Notes: generated by a model from the letters alone, not told the origin. A DNA stretch of 64,000 nt from an uncultured Schlesneria sp. (GCA_903904835.1 CAIVEI010000060.1:1-64000); one strand, 5' to 3'. Numbered from the stretch's first letter, positions 51,575 to 61,053 are shown. Translations and numbers: made by a program.

Positions 51575-53455
51575 TTACTTCTTGAAGTCCAGTCCTGGAT
51601 CGTCTGGAGCTCCGCCGTACAGCTTGAAGTTGAAGCCGTTGTCCGACAGCACGACAAGCCCGGGCATCTGGGCGCCGTCGGCTCGCTCGAGGACGAGGAC
51701 TGCGCCGTCCACTGAGTATTTCCCTCCGAATTCCTGCTTCTTTCCTGCTTGCTCGTATGACCACGTGAACTTTGAATCGGAGGTCAAGTCGAGGGAAAAG
51801 GTTGAACCATCAGGGCGCTTGGCCGTCCATTTGCCAACGATCTTTGCCGCATCAATGGATTGCGGTGCGACAGGTTGATCGGCTGACGATTGAGTATCAG
51901 GCGGTTGGGGCGTGGGCTGGTCTGTTCCTTTTGCTGCTGGATCGTCCTGCACGAGTTTGAGAAGTTGCGCCGAGAGTTGATCGTTCGGCAGCAGTTTCAC
52001 CACGTCTTCGTACTGTTTGCGGGACGCGTCGGGGTGTCCGCACGCGAGATAGTGGTAAGCCAGAACAAACCGCGCATCGGCTGCGGACGGATTGGCTTTG
52101 ACGTAACCCTCCAGAGCCCTCAGTTGTTCGGTATACGTTGCGACATTGGCGTACATGCTACCCAAGGTCGTCCAGTCCCATCCGGGTCCGGCTGACAGCA
52201 CGGCGTACAGAGTTGCCGCCGCCTGCTTGTAGTCTTTCGTCGCAAATAAAATGAGAGCACGAAATTCGTGCAATGCGGCGTCTTTCGGCAGGACTTTGAT
52301 CGCCGCGTCGATTTCGCTTGATGCTGTGGCATAGTCTAACTGCTTAAATGCGGTGCGGGCCGATTCCATGTGAGCGGTCCCCTGCTGCACTTCAGGCGAT
52401 GTCGTCTGATTATTGACTGCGGGAATGGCAGAACCAGAGGCATCCACTATCGTTGTCGCGGTGTCGCCAGGTTGCTGGTTGATCACGGTGATGGGCTGCG
52501 AGTAGTCGTAGTACGCCGGAGCATTGCCGCCACTGACATAGTAGGGATTGCTATAACTTGCATAGCCTGAGTTATACATGATCGAGCCGAGTGCCCAGGC
52601 ACCAAGCCCCCACGCAATCGGAGCGGCGTACCAGGGACGTCCCCAATATCCGCCCCAGCCGCCGTGCCAGTAACCACCCCAGCCGCCATTCCAGTAGCCG
52701 CGGTTGTATCCGTTCGCGTAACCGTGTGCCCAGCCATTCCAGTAACCGCCGCCCGCGGGATGGTTCCAATTGCCATTCCAATTGCCATGTTGCCAGTTGT
52801 TGTAGTACGGGCGGTTGGAGGCGATGTTAATGTTATTGTGGATGTTGTTGAAATTATTGTTACCAATCTGGCCGATGTTCGTGCGGTTGCCGATATTTGT
52901 CCGGTTACCGATGTCAGTACGATTGCCGATCCCTCCACCAATATTCGTGCGGTCGCCAATTCCGCCGTTGATGTTAGGGCGCATTCCACCCTGGTTCCCT
53001 CCAGCAAACGGATTGCGCTCACCGCTTAATCCGCCGCCAAAGCGATTTCCACCACCATCCAATTGAGGCCGATTTCCGTTACCGAAATTCTGTTGGAATG
53101 AACCTCCACCGATGGGATGACTAATCGAAGGGCTATGATTGGCGATGTTGCCGAAGTTTGGTCTCGCACCACCTCCGAAGTTCGAGCCACCGCCAATCCC
53201 GCCACCAAAGTTAGGCCGCGAGCCTCCACCAATGTTACCCCCACTAAAGCCGCCACCCCCACCGAAGTTGGGACGTGCTCCGCCACCTCCGCCGAACCCG
53301 CCTCCGCCTCCACCAAAGCTGGGACGCGCTCCCCCACCCCCACCGAAGCCCCCCCCGCCTCCTCCTCGGCCACCAAAACCGCGTGCGAAGACCGCTTCGG
53401 AAGGAATTAACATGGAGACGGACAACAGGATGGCACAGACGGAATTGATTCTCAT
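51575..53455 (-). CDS. Secreted Gly-rich repeat protein with TPR domain (paralogue)
   Basis: A 626-residue protein and paralogue of the one at 28.4-31 kb. A signal peptide (INSVCAILLSVSMLIPSEAVFA) leads into Gly-rich repeats (GGGARPNFGGGGGF), then an NRTNIGNRTNIG repeat block and a Trp/Tyr/Gly segment (YWNGGWGGYWHGGWGGYW). TPR-like helices follow (ESARTAFKQLDYATASSEID, LHEFRALILFATKDYKQAAA), and the C-terminal beta domain IVGKWTAKRPDG ends at APDDPGLDF. ATG 53455 is preferred over 53707 because the signal peptide starts there. It is 55 bases downstream of the NTF2-like paralogue. Confidence 0.85.
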   Translation of the reverse strand: MRINSVCAILLSVSMLIPSEAVFARGFGGRGGGGGGFGGGGGARPSFGGGGGGFGGGGGARPNFGGGGGFSGGNIGGGSRPNFGGGIGGGSNFGGGARPNFGNIANHSPSISHPIGGGSFQQNFGNGNRPQLDGGGNRFGGGLSGERNPFAGGNQGGMRPNINGGIGDRTNIGGGIGNRTDIGNRTNIGNRTNIGQIGNNNFNNIHNNINIASNRPYYNNWQHGNWNGNWNHPAGGGYWNGWAHGYANGYNRGYWNGGWGGYWHGGWGGYWGRPWYAAPIAWGLGAWALGSIMYNSGYASYSNPYYVSGGNAPAYYDYSQPITVINQQPGDTATTIVDASGSAIPAVNNQTTSPEVQQGTAHMESARTAFKQLDYATASSEIDAAIKVLPKDAALHEFRALILFATKDYKQAAATLYAVLSAGPGWDWTTLGSMYANVATYTEQLRALEGYVKANPSAADARFVLAYHYLACGHPDASRKQYEDVVKLLPNDQLSAQLLKLVQDDPAAKGTDQPTPQPPDTQSSADQPVAPQSIDAAKIVGKWTAKRPDGSTFSLDLTSDSKFTWSYEQAGKKQEFGGKYSVDGAVLVLERADGAQMPGLVVLSDNGFNFKLYGGAPDDPGLDFKK

Positions 53456-53510
53456 GGCTTGATTCTCTTGATGAGCCTGATGCTGCTGAATTCGTAAAGG
53501 ATGCAATTCG

Positions 53511-54611
53511 TCATTCTCCCGGGAGCGGAGACCGGCGTTTGACGATAATCTCGTTGATATCTTCGATCGACTCGCCGTCGATGATGCGGTCGATTGATCC
53601 CCAGGAAATCGTGTCGGCATCAATGGGTCGGTAGAAGTTGGTCGACGAGCCGGTTTCGCCGTTTGCAGTTGCCCCCTGCATTTTGACGATCCAGCGATCA
53701 CCCGCATTCACCCAGAATCCTGTGGAATGCCCCCCGTGCGAATCAAAGATCCATGATTGGAATTGTTTCGTCACCGCGTTCCAGCCAATGCGTACTGTTC
53801 CAGACATCGCAATCTGACCGGCGACGTTGACCTTGAATTCCTGCATCAGAAAGTTGCCATTGTCGTGCCATCGACAGACGGTGTGCACCACAGATTCGGG
53901 GCTCTCTTGAATCCATTCGCCGACCAGCCATGAGAGATCTCGTTCGAGGTGGTCGTGAGGAGACAGCGCGGATGACGGTGCGTTCCAGTCGCGGACACAG
54001 GCAAGTTGCCAATTCCCGTCGACCTTCACATGGATGGCGACGTAGACGGTGGCGTCTTCAGGATCATCCTTGGAGTCTTTGGACCGCGCTGTCCCTTCTT
54101 CAATTGCCAGCATCGGCGTGAGGACGCGGATCGATGTGATATCGACCTCCATCGAGGCGTCAGGAAAATTCTTGAACACCCCTGCGAATGCTTCTTCGAT
54201 CTTCTCCCGCCCTTTCACCACTCTGTCGTTCTCATCGATCATTTCCGCCTTCGGTGAAAACAGCGATGCCAATCCTTTGGCGTCGTGCGCGTTGTACAAC
54301 CTTGTAAACGCTGCCGCACTGGCTCGGATCGCGCGCTCCTCCGAATCGTCCGGCGGCGCCGCGCCGCGGGCAATGGCGGGCTCGACGGGCTTCTTCGCCG
54401 GGTCGACAGGCTTGCTGCCGGCGTCGACCTTGGGAACCAATTGAATTCTCTTTTTTACAGACTCTTGAGCAACGCCTCCGGCGGCGGCCCTTTGTTTGAT
54501 AAAGTCCTCTGCAAAATCGACCTGTTTGTCAGGATTTTGCGCTTGGGCGAAGTAACCTCCAAACGCAACTACTACGATCGAAGCGACGACAATTCCGCGA
54601 TTGATACTCAT
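53511..54611 (-). CDS. Secreted NTF2-like (SnoaL/DUF4440-type) protein (paralogue)
   Basis: A 366-residue protein. The signal peptide (GIVVASIVVVAFGGYFAQA) is followed by about 80 variable residues with Lys/Pro repeats (DPAKKPVEPA). The NTF2-like domain begins ASAAAFTRLYNAHDAKGLAS and includes SPKAEMIDENDRVVKGREKI; the conserved second domain begins LERDLSWLVGEWIQ and includes WNAVTKQFQSWIFDSHGG. Both domains align with the protein at 27.3 kb, and the gene order (this gene, then the Gly-rich TPR gene) is the same. ATG 54611 is preferred over 54680. Confidence 0.85.
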   Translation of the reverse strand: MSINRGIVVASIVVVAFGGYFAQAQNPDKQVDFAEDFIKQRAAAGGVAQESVKKRIQLVPKVDAGSKPVDPAKKPVEPAIARGAAPPDDSEERAIRASAAAFTRLYNAHDAKGLASLFSPKAEMIDENDRVVKGREKIEEAFAGVFKNFPDASMEVDITSIRVLTPMLAIEEGTARSKDSKDDPEDATVYVAIHVKVDGNWQLACVRDWNAPSSALSPHDHLERDLSWLVGEWIQESPESVVHTVCRWHDNGNFLMQEFKVNVAGQIAMSGTVRIGWNAVTKQFQSWIFDSHGGHSTGFWVNAGDRWIVKMQGATANGETGSSTNFYRPIDADTISWGSIDRIIDGESIEDINEIIVKRRSPLPGE

Positions 54612-54917
54612 GGTGCCCGCTGCAAAAAAGAGAATTTGAAACGACCAGAAAAGTGCAGATGCGACACGGCCCTCAGACACGGTTATTATAATCGTGGCAT
54701 TCGTGCGACGCGAGGATCGGCGGCCTGATCAAGCTTGCAGGTCCCCTTGGTACGAGTCTTTTCTCATTTGAAATGGAAACCCCGTTTCGATTCCGTTCCA
54801 TCGAGACAGTAATGTCTAATATGTCCATCATGGATCGATTGTCTCGTCCGGATACATGCGGTCCTCGACGACAAGGGCCGGGCACATGCGAAGTTCAAGA
54901 GCCTGTTCGATCCACAC
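54612..54917. other. Intergenic region, nothing recognised
   Basis: About 300 bases between the NTF2-like gene start and the desaturase stop. The short ORFs here show no family features. It presumably holds the promoter of the paralogous module. Confidence 0.4.
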
Positions 54918-55820
54918 TCAAGACCGACCGGGCTCGGCGGTGTGTGACTCTGCATCAACCACCGGCTCCGTCGGTTCCGACACCGGCACTGCCGCTGGCG
55001 GAAAAATCGGGTTCAGCAGTTGGTCGACCAAGGAGTCCGACATCGGCCCTTTGATCCCATAATCCGACGGCCACACGCTGGGTAAATAAAGTGTCCCGAA
55101 GAGCCAGTCGATCCAGGGCCACGTCGCACTGTAGTTGCGGTCGATCGGCCCGGTCCTGGTGTGATGCCAGTGGTGGTACGCGGGCGTGGAGATCAGCCAT
55201 TCAAGCGGCCCGAACCGCCAGTTCAGGTTAGCGTGAATGAAAAACCCCCAGACCAGTCCGATCACTTTGACCAATAGAGCCACATCGCTGCCCCCCTGCT
55301 GACCCGTCGGACCCGCCAATCCCAATGCGTATAACGGCACCAGGCCACAGAAATGTCCGAAGACCATGTCGAACGGATGTGCCCTGCTGCTGACGAGAAA
55401 GTCCATCTCGCCGGCACTGTGGTGAACCGCATGGAACCGCCAGAGGAATGGCACCTCATGGCACCAGCGATGGCCCCAGTAGTAACCGACATCCACAAGA
55501 ATCAAACCCGCAAAAATGCGAGCCAAGGGAGGCAACGACGCCGCAGCCTCCTGCATGAAGCCTGGTACGTAACGATGCGCCAGCCACGCGAGCATGCCGA
55601 CCGGGAGCGCAAGCAGAACGGCTGGGACCAGACCGCTGATGAAATAGTACGCCAGGTCAACGCCAATCCCCTTGCGAAAAATCTTATGGGGTTGGATCGA
55701 GAAAACTCGCTCCAGCGGTACGAAGATCACGACCAGGATCATGAGCCAAACGCTAAGGTTAGCGATCTCGAAAACGACGGACGGTACATGCGTCATGGGT
55801 CCTGGAGCCTTTTCTGTCAA
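54918..55820 (-). CDS. Sterol desaturase/fatty acid hydroxylase family protein
   Basis: A 300-residue integral membrane di-iron enzyme. Histidine clusters HRWCHE, HAVHHSAGEMDF and YHHWHHTRTG match the family, and four to five hydrophobic helices are visible (LSVWLMILVVIFVPLERVF, LAYYFISGLVPAVLLALPVG). It hydroxylates or desaturates a lipid; the substrate is unknown. The C-terminus has a Pro/Glu-rich tail. The start may be Met9 (55796). It lies alone between convergent intergenic spaces. Confidence 0.9.
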   Translation of the reverse strand: MTEKAPGPMTHVPSVVFEIANLSVWLMILVVIFVPLERVFSIQPHKIFRKGIGVDLAYYFISGLVPAVLLALPVGMLAWLAHRYVPGFMQEAAASLPPLARIFAGLILVDVGYYWGHRWCHEVPFLWRFHAVHHSAGEMDFLVSSRAHPFDMVFGHFCGLVPLYALGLAGPTGQQGGSDVALLVKVIGLVWGFFIHANLNWRFGPLEWLISTPAYHHWHHTRTGPIDRNYSATWPWIDWLFGTLYLPSVWPSDYGIKGPMSDSLVDQLLNPIFPPAAVPVSEPTEPVVDAESHTAEPGRS

Positions 55821-56011
55821 AAAAGGAGCGGCTATCCCGCTATCTGCAAGACAAACCCTGTCCTACATGAGACGCTTCGACCGGGCGGGCGGGGACCGGT
55901 TTAATACTCGCGGAACCCTAGGGCGAGGAACTCGGTCTATTTTATGCATAATGGCCGGTTGGAACGAAGTCCCACCCGGCCTAAAAAATCTCGTTCGAGG
56001 TCCAGGACTGA

Positions 56012-56809
56012 TCAGACCATAGCGGCCTTGAGTCGTCGGCGAATGTGAACAGCCCCGACCCAGATGATTCCCAGAGCCGTCAGTGCCACGGTGGAAGGTT
56101 CGGGAACGGGGTTCATTGTCACGCCATCCAGGTAAGCGATCGGCGGCTGAGAGTTCGGGTTGCCCCCGGCTGCGACCGATAGCCCGACTGCGTAAAAGCT
56201 CAACACTTCGCTGCCGGTTGTATCGGCCGTAAATACCAGGTGTTGCTGCGTCCAAGGGGTCGAGCCTGCGCTGGGGTTGTTCATCAAATCCGAAGTCTGA
56301 TAATTGAGCTTGCTGAGGGCGAGATCGTCACCGAGACCGACCTGCCATTGATCCGTCGTCGCACCATGAGTGTTGATCTGCTGGCTGGAGGCCTGGTAGA
56401 AGGTGACATCGTACGCCTGGCCCTTTACGAAGCCGTCGAAAGTCTGGTAGAGCGCCGTACTGTACTTCGGCCCGGAGTCCACCATGAGGTAGTTACTGCC
56501 ATCAAAATTGCCACTTGGAGAAACGCCAACCTGAAGATAACCGGTGCTTTGACTGTCATTGTTGCCTGTGACGAGGAACGCCTTGGCGGAGGCATTGATA
56601 TCCAGGGTCCAGTTGGGAATGACAGCGCCGGGTGTTAAGACAGTGCCATTCGGATTGAAGGTTTCAAGTTCGGCCTTGCCATTCGCCGGAGTACTGTTTT
56701 CGAAGCTGCCGTTAATCACCATGTTTCCCGCAAGAGCAGCCGATCCGCCGACCACCCAAGCAAGGGCAATGACTGCAATCACAATCGACGTAAATTTCGC
56801 ACGTCTCAT
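56012..56809 (-). CDS. PEP-CTERM surface protein
   Basis: A 265-residue exported protein. Signal peptide IVIAVIALAWVVGGSAALAG, then a choice-of-anchor/carbohydrate-binding-like beta sandwich (MVINGSFENSTPANGK, GQAYDVTFYQASSQ, HLVFTADTTGSEVLSFYAVG). The sorting signal is VPEPSTVALTALGIIWVGAV followed by HIRRRLKAA. It is clearly homologous to the protein at 57.9-58.7 kb. ATG 56809 is chosen for the signal peptide. Exported by Sec and expected to be processed by an exosortase elsewhere in the genome. Confidence 0.9.
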   Translation of the reverse strand: MRRAKFTSIVIAVIALAWVVGGSAALAGNMVINGSFENSTPANGKAELETFNPNGTVLTPGAVIPNWTLDINASAKAFLVTGNNDSQSTGYLQVGVSPSGNFDGSNYLMVDSGPKYSTALYQTFDGFVKGQAYDVTFYQASSQQINTHGATTDQWQVGLGDDLALSKLNYQTSDLMNNPSAGSTPWTQQHLVFTADTTGSEVLSFYAVGLSVAAGGNPNSQPPIAYLDGVTMNPVPEPSTVALTALGIIWVGAVHIRRRLKAAMV

Positions 56810-57183
56810 GACTCTTCTGCCTTCACAGAAACATTCAAAATACTCTGGTCGCATGGGCGTTAGAATCAACCTGATTCCAACAGCACAATACCACGCGCGG
56901 ATCACTTGGCTTGAAGTACGGAGCGTCCCCGCCAATCTCGTTAATGGACGAGAATTCGGTGCGGTTTCTACTTCAGACCCGCTTCAAGAAAGCGATCCAG
57001 AGCACTCCATGCCGAACAGATCGGTATGGCCTGAAGAGTTATGTTTCTCGGTTTCACTCATGTATCCGAGATGACAGAGTCATAGACAACTGCTCACCTA
57101 CGGCAATGGCGAATTTCGAGGAAAAAGCAAAAGCATTCGCATTTCGGCGAACCGCACGTTTATCTAACTATGCGGTATTGATT

Positions 57184-57256
57184 GTTAGCCCGATCCGCGA
57201 GCGAGGGATCATTCTTGTGTTGAAGGCAAGATCCCTCGCTTGCGCGTCGGGCTAAC
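57184..57256. repeat. GTTAGCCCGA..GCGAGGGATC palindrome
   Basis: Two 27-base arms complementary at about 24 positions, with a 19-base loop. The right arm recurs as a half element at 63581-63607 (AGATCCCTCGCTTGCGCGCG, then AGCTAAC). Confidence 0.85.
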
Positions 57257-57693
57257 GTCTTACGGTGTTTTTTCGCACCATTGGCATACACACGCTATCA
57301 ATCAAGACTGTGCATCGAACCAATAAGAATGCATTAATAATCCGGCACGACTTTCAGAGCCAGAATCAGCTCATTTCATTAACGACACTTGGAGAACTAA
57401 GACCTTTTTACGTTATACGGAAAACCCGATGGACCGTATCAAAAGGACCGTCGAGAAATATTCGGCAGCGCATGCATAACTTCTCCCACACCAGACACCT
57501 ACTGCTAATGCTTTTTATATCGGTAAGACGCACCGAGCCAGGTACCGTCGGACAAATTGCGAACTTGATGATTATATTGATGCCGAGCAGCTCAGGGGTT
57601 TACGATAACGAAGCGTGCTGCATCGTTTTTTCCGCCCGAAGACAAATGCTGTTGTTACGTGAGAATTTATTACTGGATGCAGAAACTATAAAT

Positions 57694-57729
57694 GGAAAGA
57701 AGCCGCCCATTCATGAGCGGCTTCTTTCC
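57694..57729 (-). terminator. Terminator-like hairpin downstream of a PEP-CTERM gene
   Basis: GGAAAGAAGCCGC and GCGGCTTCTTTCC form a perfect 13-bp stem with a 10-base loop. It lies about 150 bases beyond the end of the minus-strand PEP-CTERM gene, and T-rich sequence follows on that strand only weakly. Confidence 0.6.
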
Positions 57730-57881
57730 GTTTCAAGCGATCACAACGTTTTGGCTGACCGGCATCAATTCGCCGTCATTCAACTCCAGCGTCACATTGC
57801 TAGACGAGTCTTAGCTCGGGGTTCCGACGCAGCGGAACGAAAGGATATCGCTGACGCCTCGTGACCTTCATGACCGGAAAT

Positions 57882-57968
57882 TCATACGACATTTTTTGTC
57901 GCGCGTCGCCGAGCACGAACAACGACGAGTCCTGCCAAACCTAAAGCCGAAAGGCCTAATGTTCCGGG
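57882..57968 (-). pseudogene. Out-of-frame remnant of a PEP-CTERM sorting signal
   Basis: Read in the frame shifted relative to the upstream gene, CCC GGA ACA onward gives PGTLGLSALGLAGLVVVRAR and then RRATKNVV-stop, a typical PEP-CTERM helix and Arg tail. The upstream frame instead ends HPVRNPEH-stop at 57956. In the shifted frame the codon just before CCC GGA is TAA. Compared with the expected VPEP, the site appears to have both a one-base loss and a substitution, so simple frame correction would not fully restore it. Confidence 0.8.
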
Positions 57969-58696
57969 TTACGCACGGGATGTACACCGAATGACACTCC
58001 GTCAAGAAGGACGAAGGGGGGCACACCATTCGGCGTACCGATCGCCAGGAAATTCAAAACATCACTGGTCGAATCGGCCGTGAAGGTGTATCTCTCCTCT
58101 TGCCACCCCGTGAAACCGTGTGAAACGTTATCCAACACTGCCGTACTTTTAACTTGGCTTCCGAAGGTCACTTGGACTTGCTCTGTTGTGGCGCCGGTAA
58201 AACCATGTTGTTGCGCACCTGCCCAGTAAAATGTCACATCGTAATTGGTACCAGCGGTCAAATTAGTGATCGTTTGTGAAATCCCGCCTCCCCGGTAATC
58301 CGATCCACCATCGAGTGCCAGATAATTCCCGCCGTCGGGGCTGGACGCCGTGAGCCCGTTATTAACACTTCCACCGCCTGTCCCCGGTCCCCACAGGTTG
58401 AACGTATTGTTGCTATACTCGGGGCTGTATGCGCCCGTTGTGTCGGCCGTACCTGACCCCATCAGAAACCCGTAGGTTCCATCAGTCACAGTCCATCCGG
58501 TCAGTGATGTATATCCAGCGCCGGAATACGAGGGATTAGCGAGCTGAGACGGTGCGCCTTTATAACCACCAGTGTAATCAGTAAAACTTCCGTTGGTGAC
58601 CTGCAAATTACCCGCACGACTCAAGTTAGCTGGACCGATTGCGAGAATGATCGCCGAAATTCCGATCGCAATCTGTCTTCCGAATAATGTTCGCAT
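57956..58696 (-). CDS. Exported beta-sandwich protein, PEP-CTERM lost by frameshift
   Basis: A 246-residue protein homologous to the PEP-CTERM protein at 56.0 kb (NGSFTDYTGG, YLALDGGSDY, TNYDVTFYWAGAQQHG, YTFTADSTSDVLNFLAIG, LDGVSF). The signal peptide is GRQIAIGISAIILAIGPANLSRAG. ATG 58696 is preferred because GGAAAGAG lies 8 bases upstream. The reading frame stops just where the homologue has VPEPST. As it stands the protein would be secreted without a cell-surface sorting signal. Confidence 0.82.
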   Translation of the reverse strand: MRTLFGRQIAIGISAIILAIGPANLSRAGNLQVTNGSFTDYTGGYKGAPSQLANPSYSGAGYTSLTGWTVTDGTYGFLMGSGTADTTGAYSPEYSNNTFNLWGPGTGGGSVNNGLTASSPDGGNYLALDGGSDYRGGGISQTITNLTAGTNYDVTFYWAGAQQHGFTGATTEQVQVTFGSQVKSTAVLDNVSHGFTGWQEERYTFTADSTSDVLNFLAIGTPNGVPPFVLLDGVSFGVHPVRNPEH

Positions 58697-59382
58697 CTTA
58701 CAAACTCTTTCCATCTGATTATAAATAAAAAACGACACATTTCACTGAGCCGCGTCCGCGCGTCACGACGACAAAAAGATTCGCAGTGTTTTCTTGATTA
58801 AGTGACGAGTTCGGCCCGTTCTGATGGCCAAAACGCATCAGACCAGTTGATCTCGCCGGATCATTGGTTAGCGTCTTCGTGAGAAAGCCCGCCGAGCGTG
58901 AAATCTGCTTTAGCACTCACGCTTCAAACCGCCTTTTTCGACCCGGCTGAAACGAAGTACGAATCCAACGGGGGACGAGTCATCCGGCAAAAGCCGCACA
59001 AAGACTCACCAAATCCACCGACCTCTGTTTGTATTTCATAAATTGTTTATATATGTATAAAAAAATATAAAGATTACGTGATTGATTTTTCACAATAAAT
59101 CTCCTGCCAATCATATTAAATGGCAGAGAGGCTGTGCCGCTTCTACGCCAGAACAGCATTATTCAAGCGATTCACATCACACCAAGGCACACGTACCGGC
59201 ATGACTAGATTTGTTTCTCAACTTCCTCAATTTGTCCGGATGGCAAGAGTTCTAGACCGCCAATCCGCCTCATCCATGAAGAAAACCGGAGAAACAAGAA
59301 AAACATGACGTTATTCGGCAATCCGCATAAGCCGCATCAAAAAGGACCGCTGCGAGACATCAACGGATTCACGGCAGATCGC
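58697..59382. other. Intergenic region, AT-rich patch, no gene recognised
   Basis: Nearly 700 bases. A strongly AT-rich stretch (59035-59100) may be the promoter region of something on either strand. ORF 59120-59308 shows no conserved features. Confidence 0.45.
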
Positions 59383-59700
59383 TTAAGAAAACTTCCGCTG
59401 ATCGACCCAGGCACCGAGGAAGGCACCTGCGATAGAACCAACACAAAGGCTCGCAGCAATCGCGCCTGGGATCGCCGACGATGTGTATCCGATAGAAACC
59501 GCGACCATCCAAATCACAAAAAGGACCATGACCAGAAAGTGGTCGACATCCTTTTTCCGACTTCCAAAACCGTTGCCGCAATTCACGAGATCGCCATCGA
59601 CGTGCAGAGCAATCCAAACGGGAAAAAGTGCAGGAAGCAGAAAAGCGCCACAGGCTGATCCAATCAGCATTGAACGAGTAAGCCCCGAAACGTCTTCCAT
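59383..59700 (-). CDS. Small three-helix membrane protein, hypothetical
   Basis: A 105-residue protein with three hydrophobic segments (MLIGSACGAFLLPALFPVWIA, FLVMVLFVIWMVAVSIGYTS, IPGAIAASLCVGSIAGAFLG), the last rich in small residues. Start ATG 59700 (MEDVSGL) is preferred over 59793. No family is recognised. It is isolated among PEP-CTERM genes. Confidence 0.6.
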   Translation of the reverse strand: MEDVSGLTRSMLIGSACGAFLLPALFPVWIALHVDGDLVNCGNGFGSRKKDVDHFLVMVLFVIWMVAVSIGYTSSAIPGAIAASLCVGSIAGAFLGAWVDQRKFS

Positions 59701-59940
59701 TGACTTTTCGCAAATTGGTTGACAGACAGAAGAAATCACTGAATTACACCCTGAAAGAAAGCGGCCCACTTTGAAAACTAACCCGATACCCAAATTTGGG
59801 CGAATTGTTTTAGGCGCGACCTGAGAGCGAGACCAGTGCTTTTCTTAAGGAAAAATTTGGTTCACTGAGTGGATTTGTGTTCACATACCCAATTGTCTTC
59901 CGTTCTCCATCCCACCCTACTGTTTCACTAGGGAATATGA

Positions 59941-60063
59941 CCGCGCGACTGGCATGACAATAAACCACGATCAACGACGTCCGACGAGCACAATCTCGAA
60001 TTGGTTCTGAAAAATATCACGACTCAAACCGGCCTCTCATTTATGAAGAATCTTCACGGCGCT
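59941..60063 (+). pseudogene. C-terminal fragment of a gene like the secreted protein at 50.4 kb
   Basis: WHDNKPRSTTSDEHNLELVL followed by KNITTQTGLSFMKNLH aligns without gaps to WHSNQPRLTISGSHNSELVL and KNITDQTGITFTKDLR at the end of the 333-residue protein. DNA similarity covers about 110 bases. A TGA lies in frame just upstream at 59938, no matching N-terminal part exists, and the frame runs on into unrelated sequence. It is a decayed fragment. Confidence 0.8.
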
Positions 60064-60195
60064 CTGTGCGACTTTACTTTCGGCGTCAATCCATCCCGGT
60101 CCAATTTTCTTTGTGGATTCTTGTGCGCAGCTGCCTAGAACCTCTCACTTGTTTTATCCAAAACGCCACACAAAAATCGGAAAAGACAATCTGCC

Positions 60196-61053
60196 ATGAA
60201 TCCCAACGCTTCGCACAAACTGTTCAATCGCCATCTCGTCGGCTGGCTCTGTGGTATTTCCGCTTACTTGCTGGCGTGCTCGTCCGCTTCTGCCGGTTTC
60301 GTGTTCACTTCCGGCCAAGATGCTTCGGCCAGCGGAAGTAGCGGTTACGCAGCAGTGCGGGATCGAAATTTCTCTAACGCGGGTGGCCCCAACGGCACAA
60401 CTTATATTGGAACCCAGAAGAATTTGGGCACTGGCTCGAACCAAGGAAACGTTCCCAGCACAGCCTGGTCCCAACAAACATACAGTTTCACGTACACCTA
60501 CGATCCTACAGATGGAATCGCTGCAACCATACTCACGCCAAACACGTCGGGAAACCCATACACCACTTGGCAAGGGAGCGTTTCCGTCCCCGCTGCCCCA
60601 GCCAACGAGCTTCAAATTCTCGACACCAACAGTAAAGGGGGCGATTTAATACTCACACTGAACTCGATCAATTCAGTTGGGTATGGCGGCAGTTTTACGG
60701 GATCGAATGGATCGGTCGCAGTGACTGGCGGAACTCAACAGTTTGATGGAGCAACGTGGAACGGCGCCAGCACCTACCTCAATGCCTATTTGGATGACTC
60801 CAAACTGTTCAATCAGGGGTTCGAATTGTTTGGCACGATTACCGTGGGTGCCTCGGTCAACAGCACCAATTACGGTAATAATGAAGGGAGCAAGATCGAA
60901 ATCGATCTGGCCAATGTGACAAGCTCTACGACCACCAGCTCTGCTCCAGTGCCGGAGCCAAGTACCATAACTCTCGCCGCTCTGGGCGTAGCTGCTGTAG
61001 TCGCATTACGATGGCGCAAACGAAATCCAAACGTTCTCAAGACGGCGGCTTGA
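60196..61053 (+). CDS. PEP-CTERM surface protein
   Basis: A 285-residue exported protein. The signal peptide LVGWLCGISAYLLACSSASAG is followed by a Ser/Gly/Thr/Asn-rich beta region (FVFTSGQDASASGSSGYAAV). The C-terminus has PVPEPSTITLAALGVAAVVA then LRWRKRNPNVLKTAA. The start MNPNASHKL at 60196 is the first in frame. No enzymatic motif. It is on the opposite strand to the other PEP-CTERM genes nearby, so it is not part of one operon. Confidence 0.88.
   Translation: MNPNASHKLFNRHLVGWLCGISAYLLACSSASAGFVFTSGQDASASGSSGYAAVRDRNFSNAGGPNGTTYIGTQKNLGTGSNQGNVPSTAWSQQTYSFTYTYDPTDGIAATILTPNTSGNPYTTWQGSVSVPAAPANELQILDTNSKGGDLILTLNSINSVGYGGSFTGSNGSVAVTGGTQQFDGATWNGASTYLNAYLDDSKLFNQGFELFGTITVGASVNSTNYGNNEGSKIEIDLANVTSSTTTSSAPVPEPSTITLAALGVAAVVALRWRKRNPNVLKTAA

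Larger units (their letters stand above)
56810..57881. other. Intergenic region with two hairpins and no gene
   Basis: 1.07 kb. The ORFs 56911-57255 and 57265-57864 on the plus strand lack family features and run across hairpins, so I do not call them. It contains the GTTAGCCCGA palindrome (57184-57256) and a perfect 13-bp-stem hairpin (57694-57729). Confidence 0.6.

Noticed and set aside
53139-53462. Pro-rich plus-strand ORFs (also 52815-53066)
   Set aside because: Antisense shadows of the Gly-rich repeat region of the paralogous TPR protein.
57265-57864. Plus-strand ORF of 199 aa
   Set aside because: It runs through a perfect terminator-like hairpin, has no domain or composition typical of the neighbours and no ribosome site.
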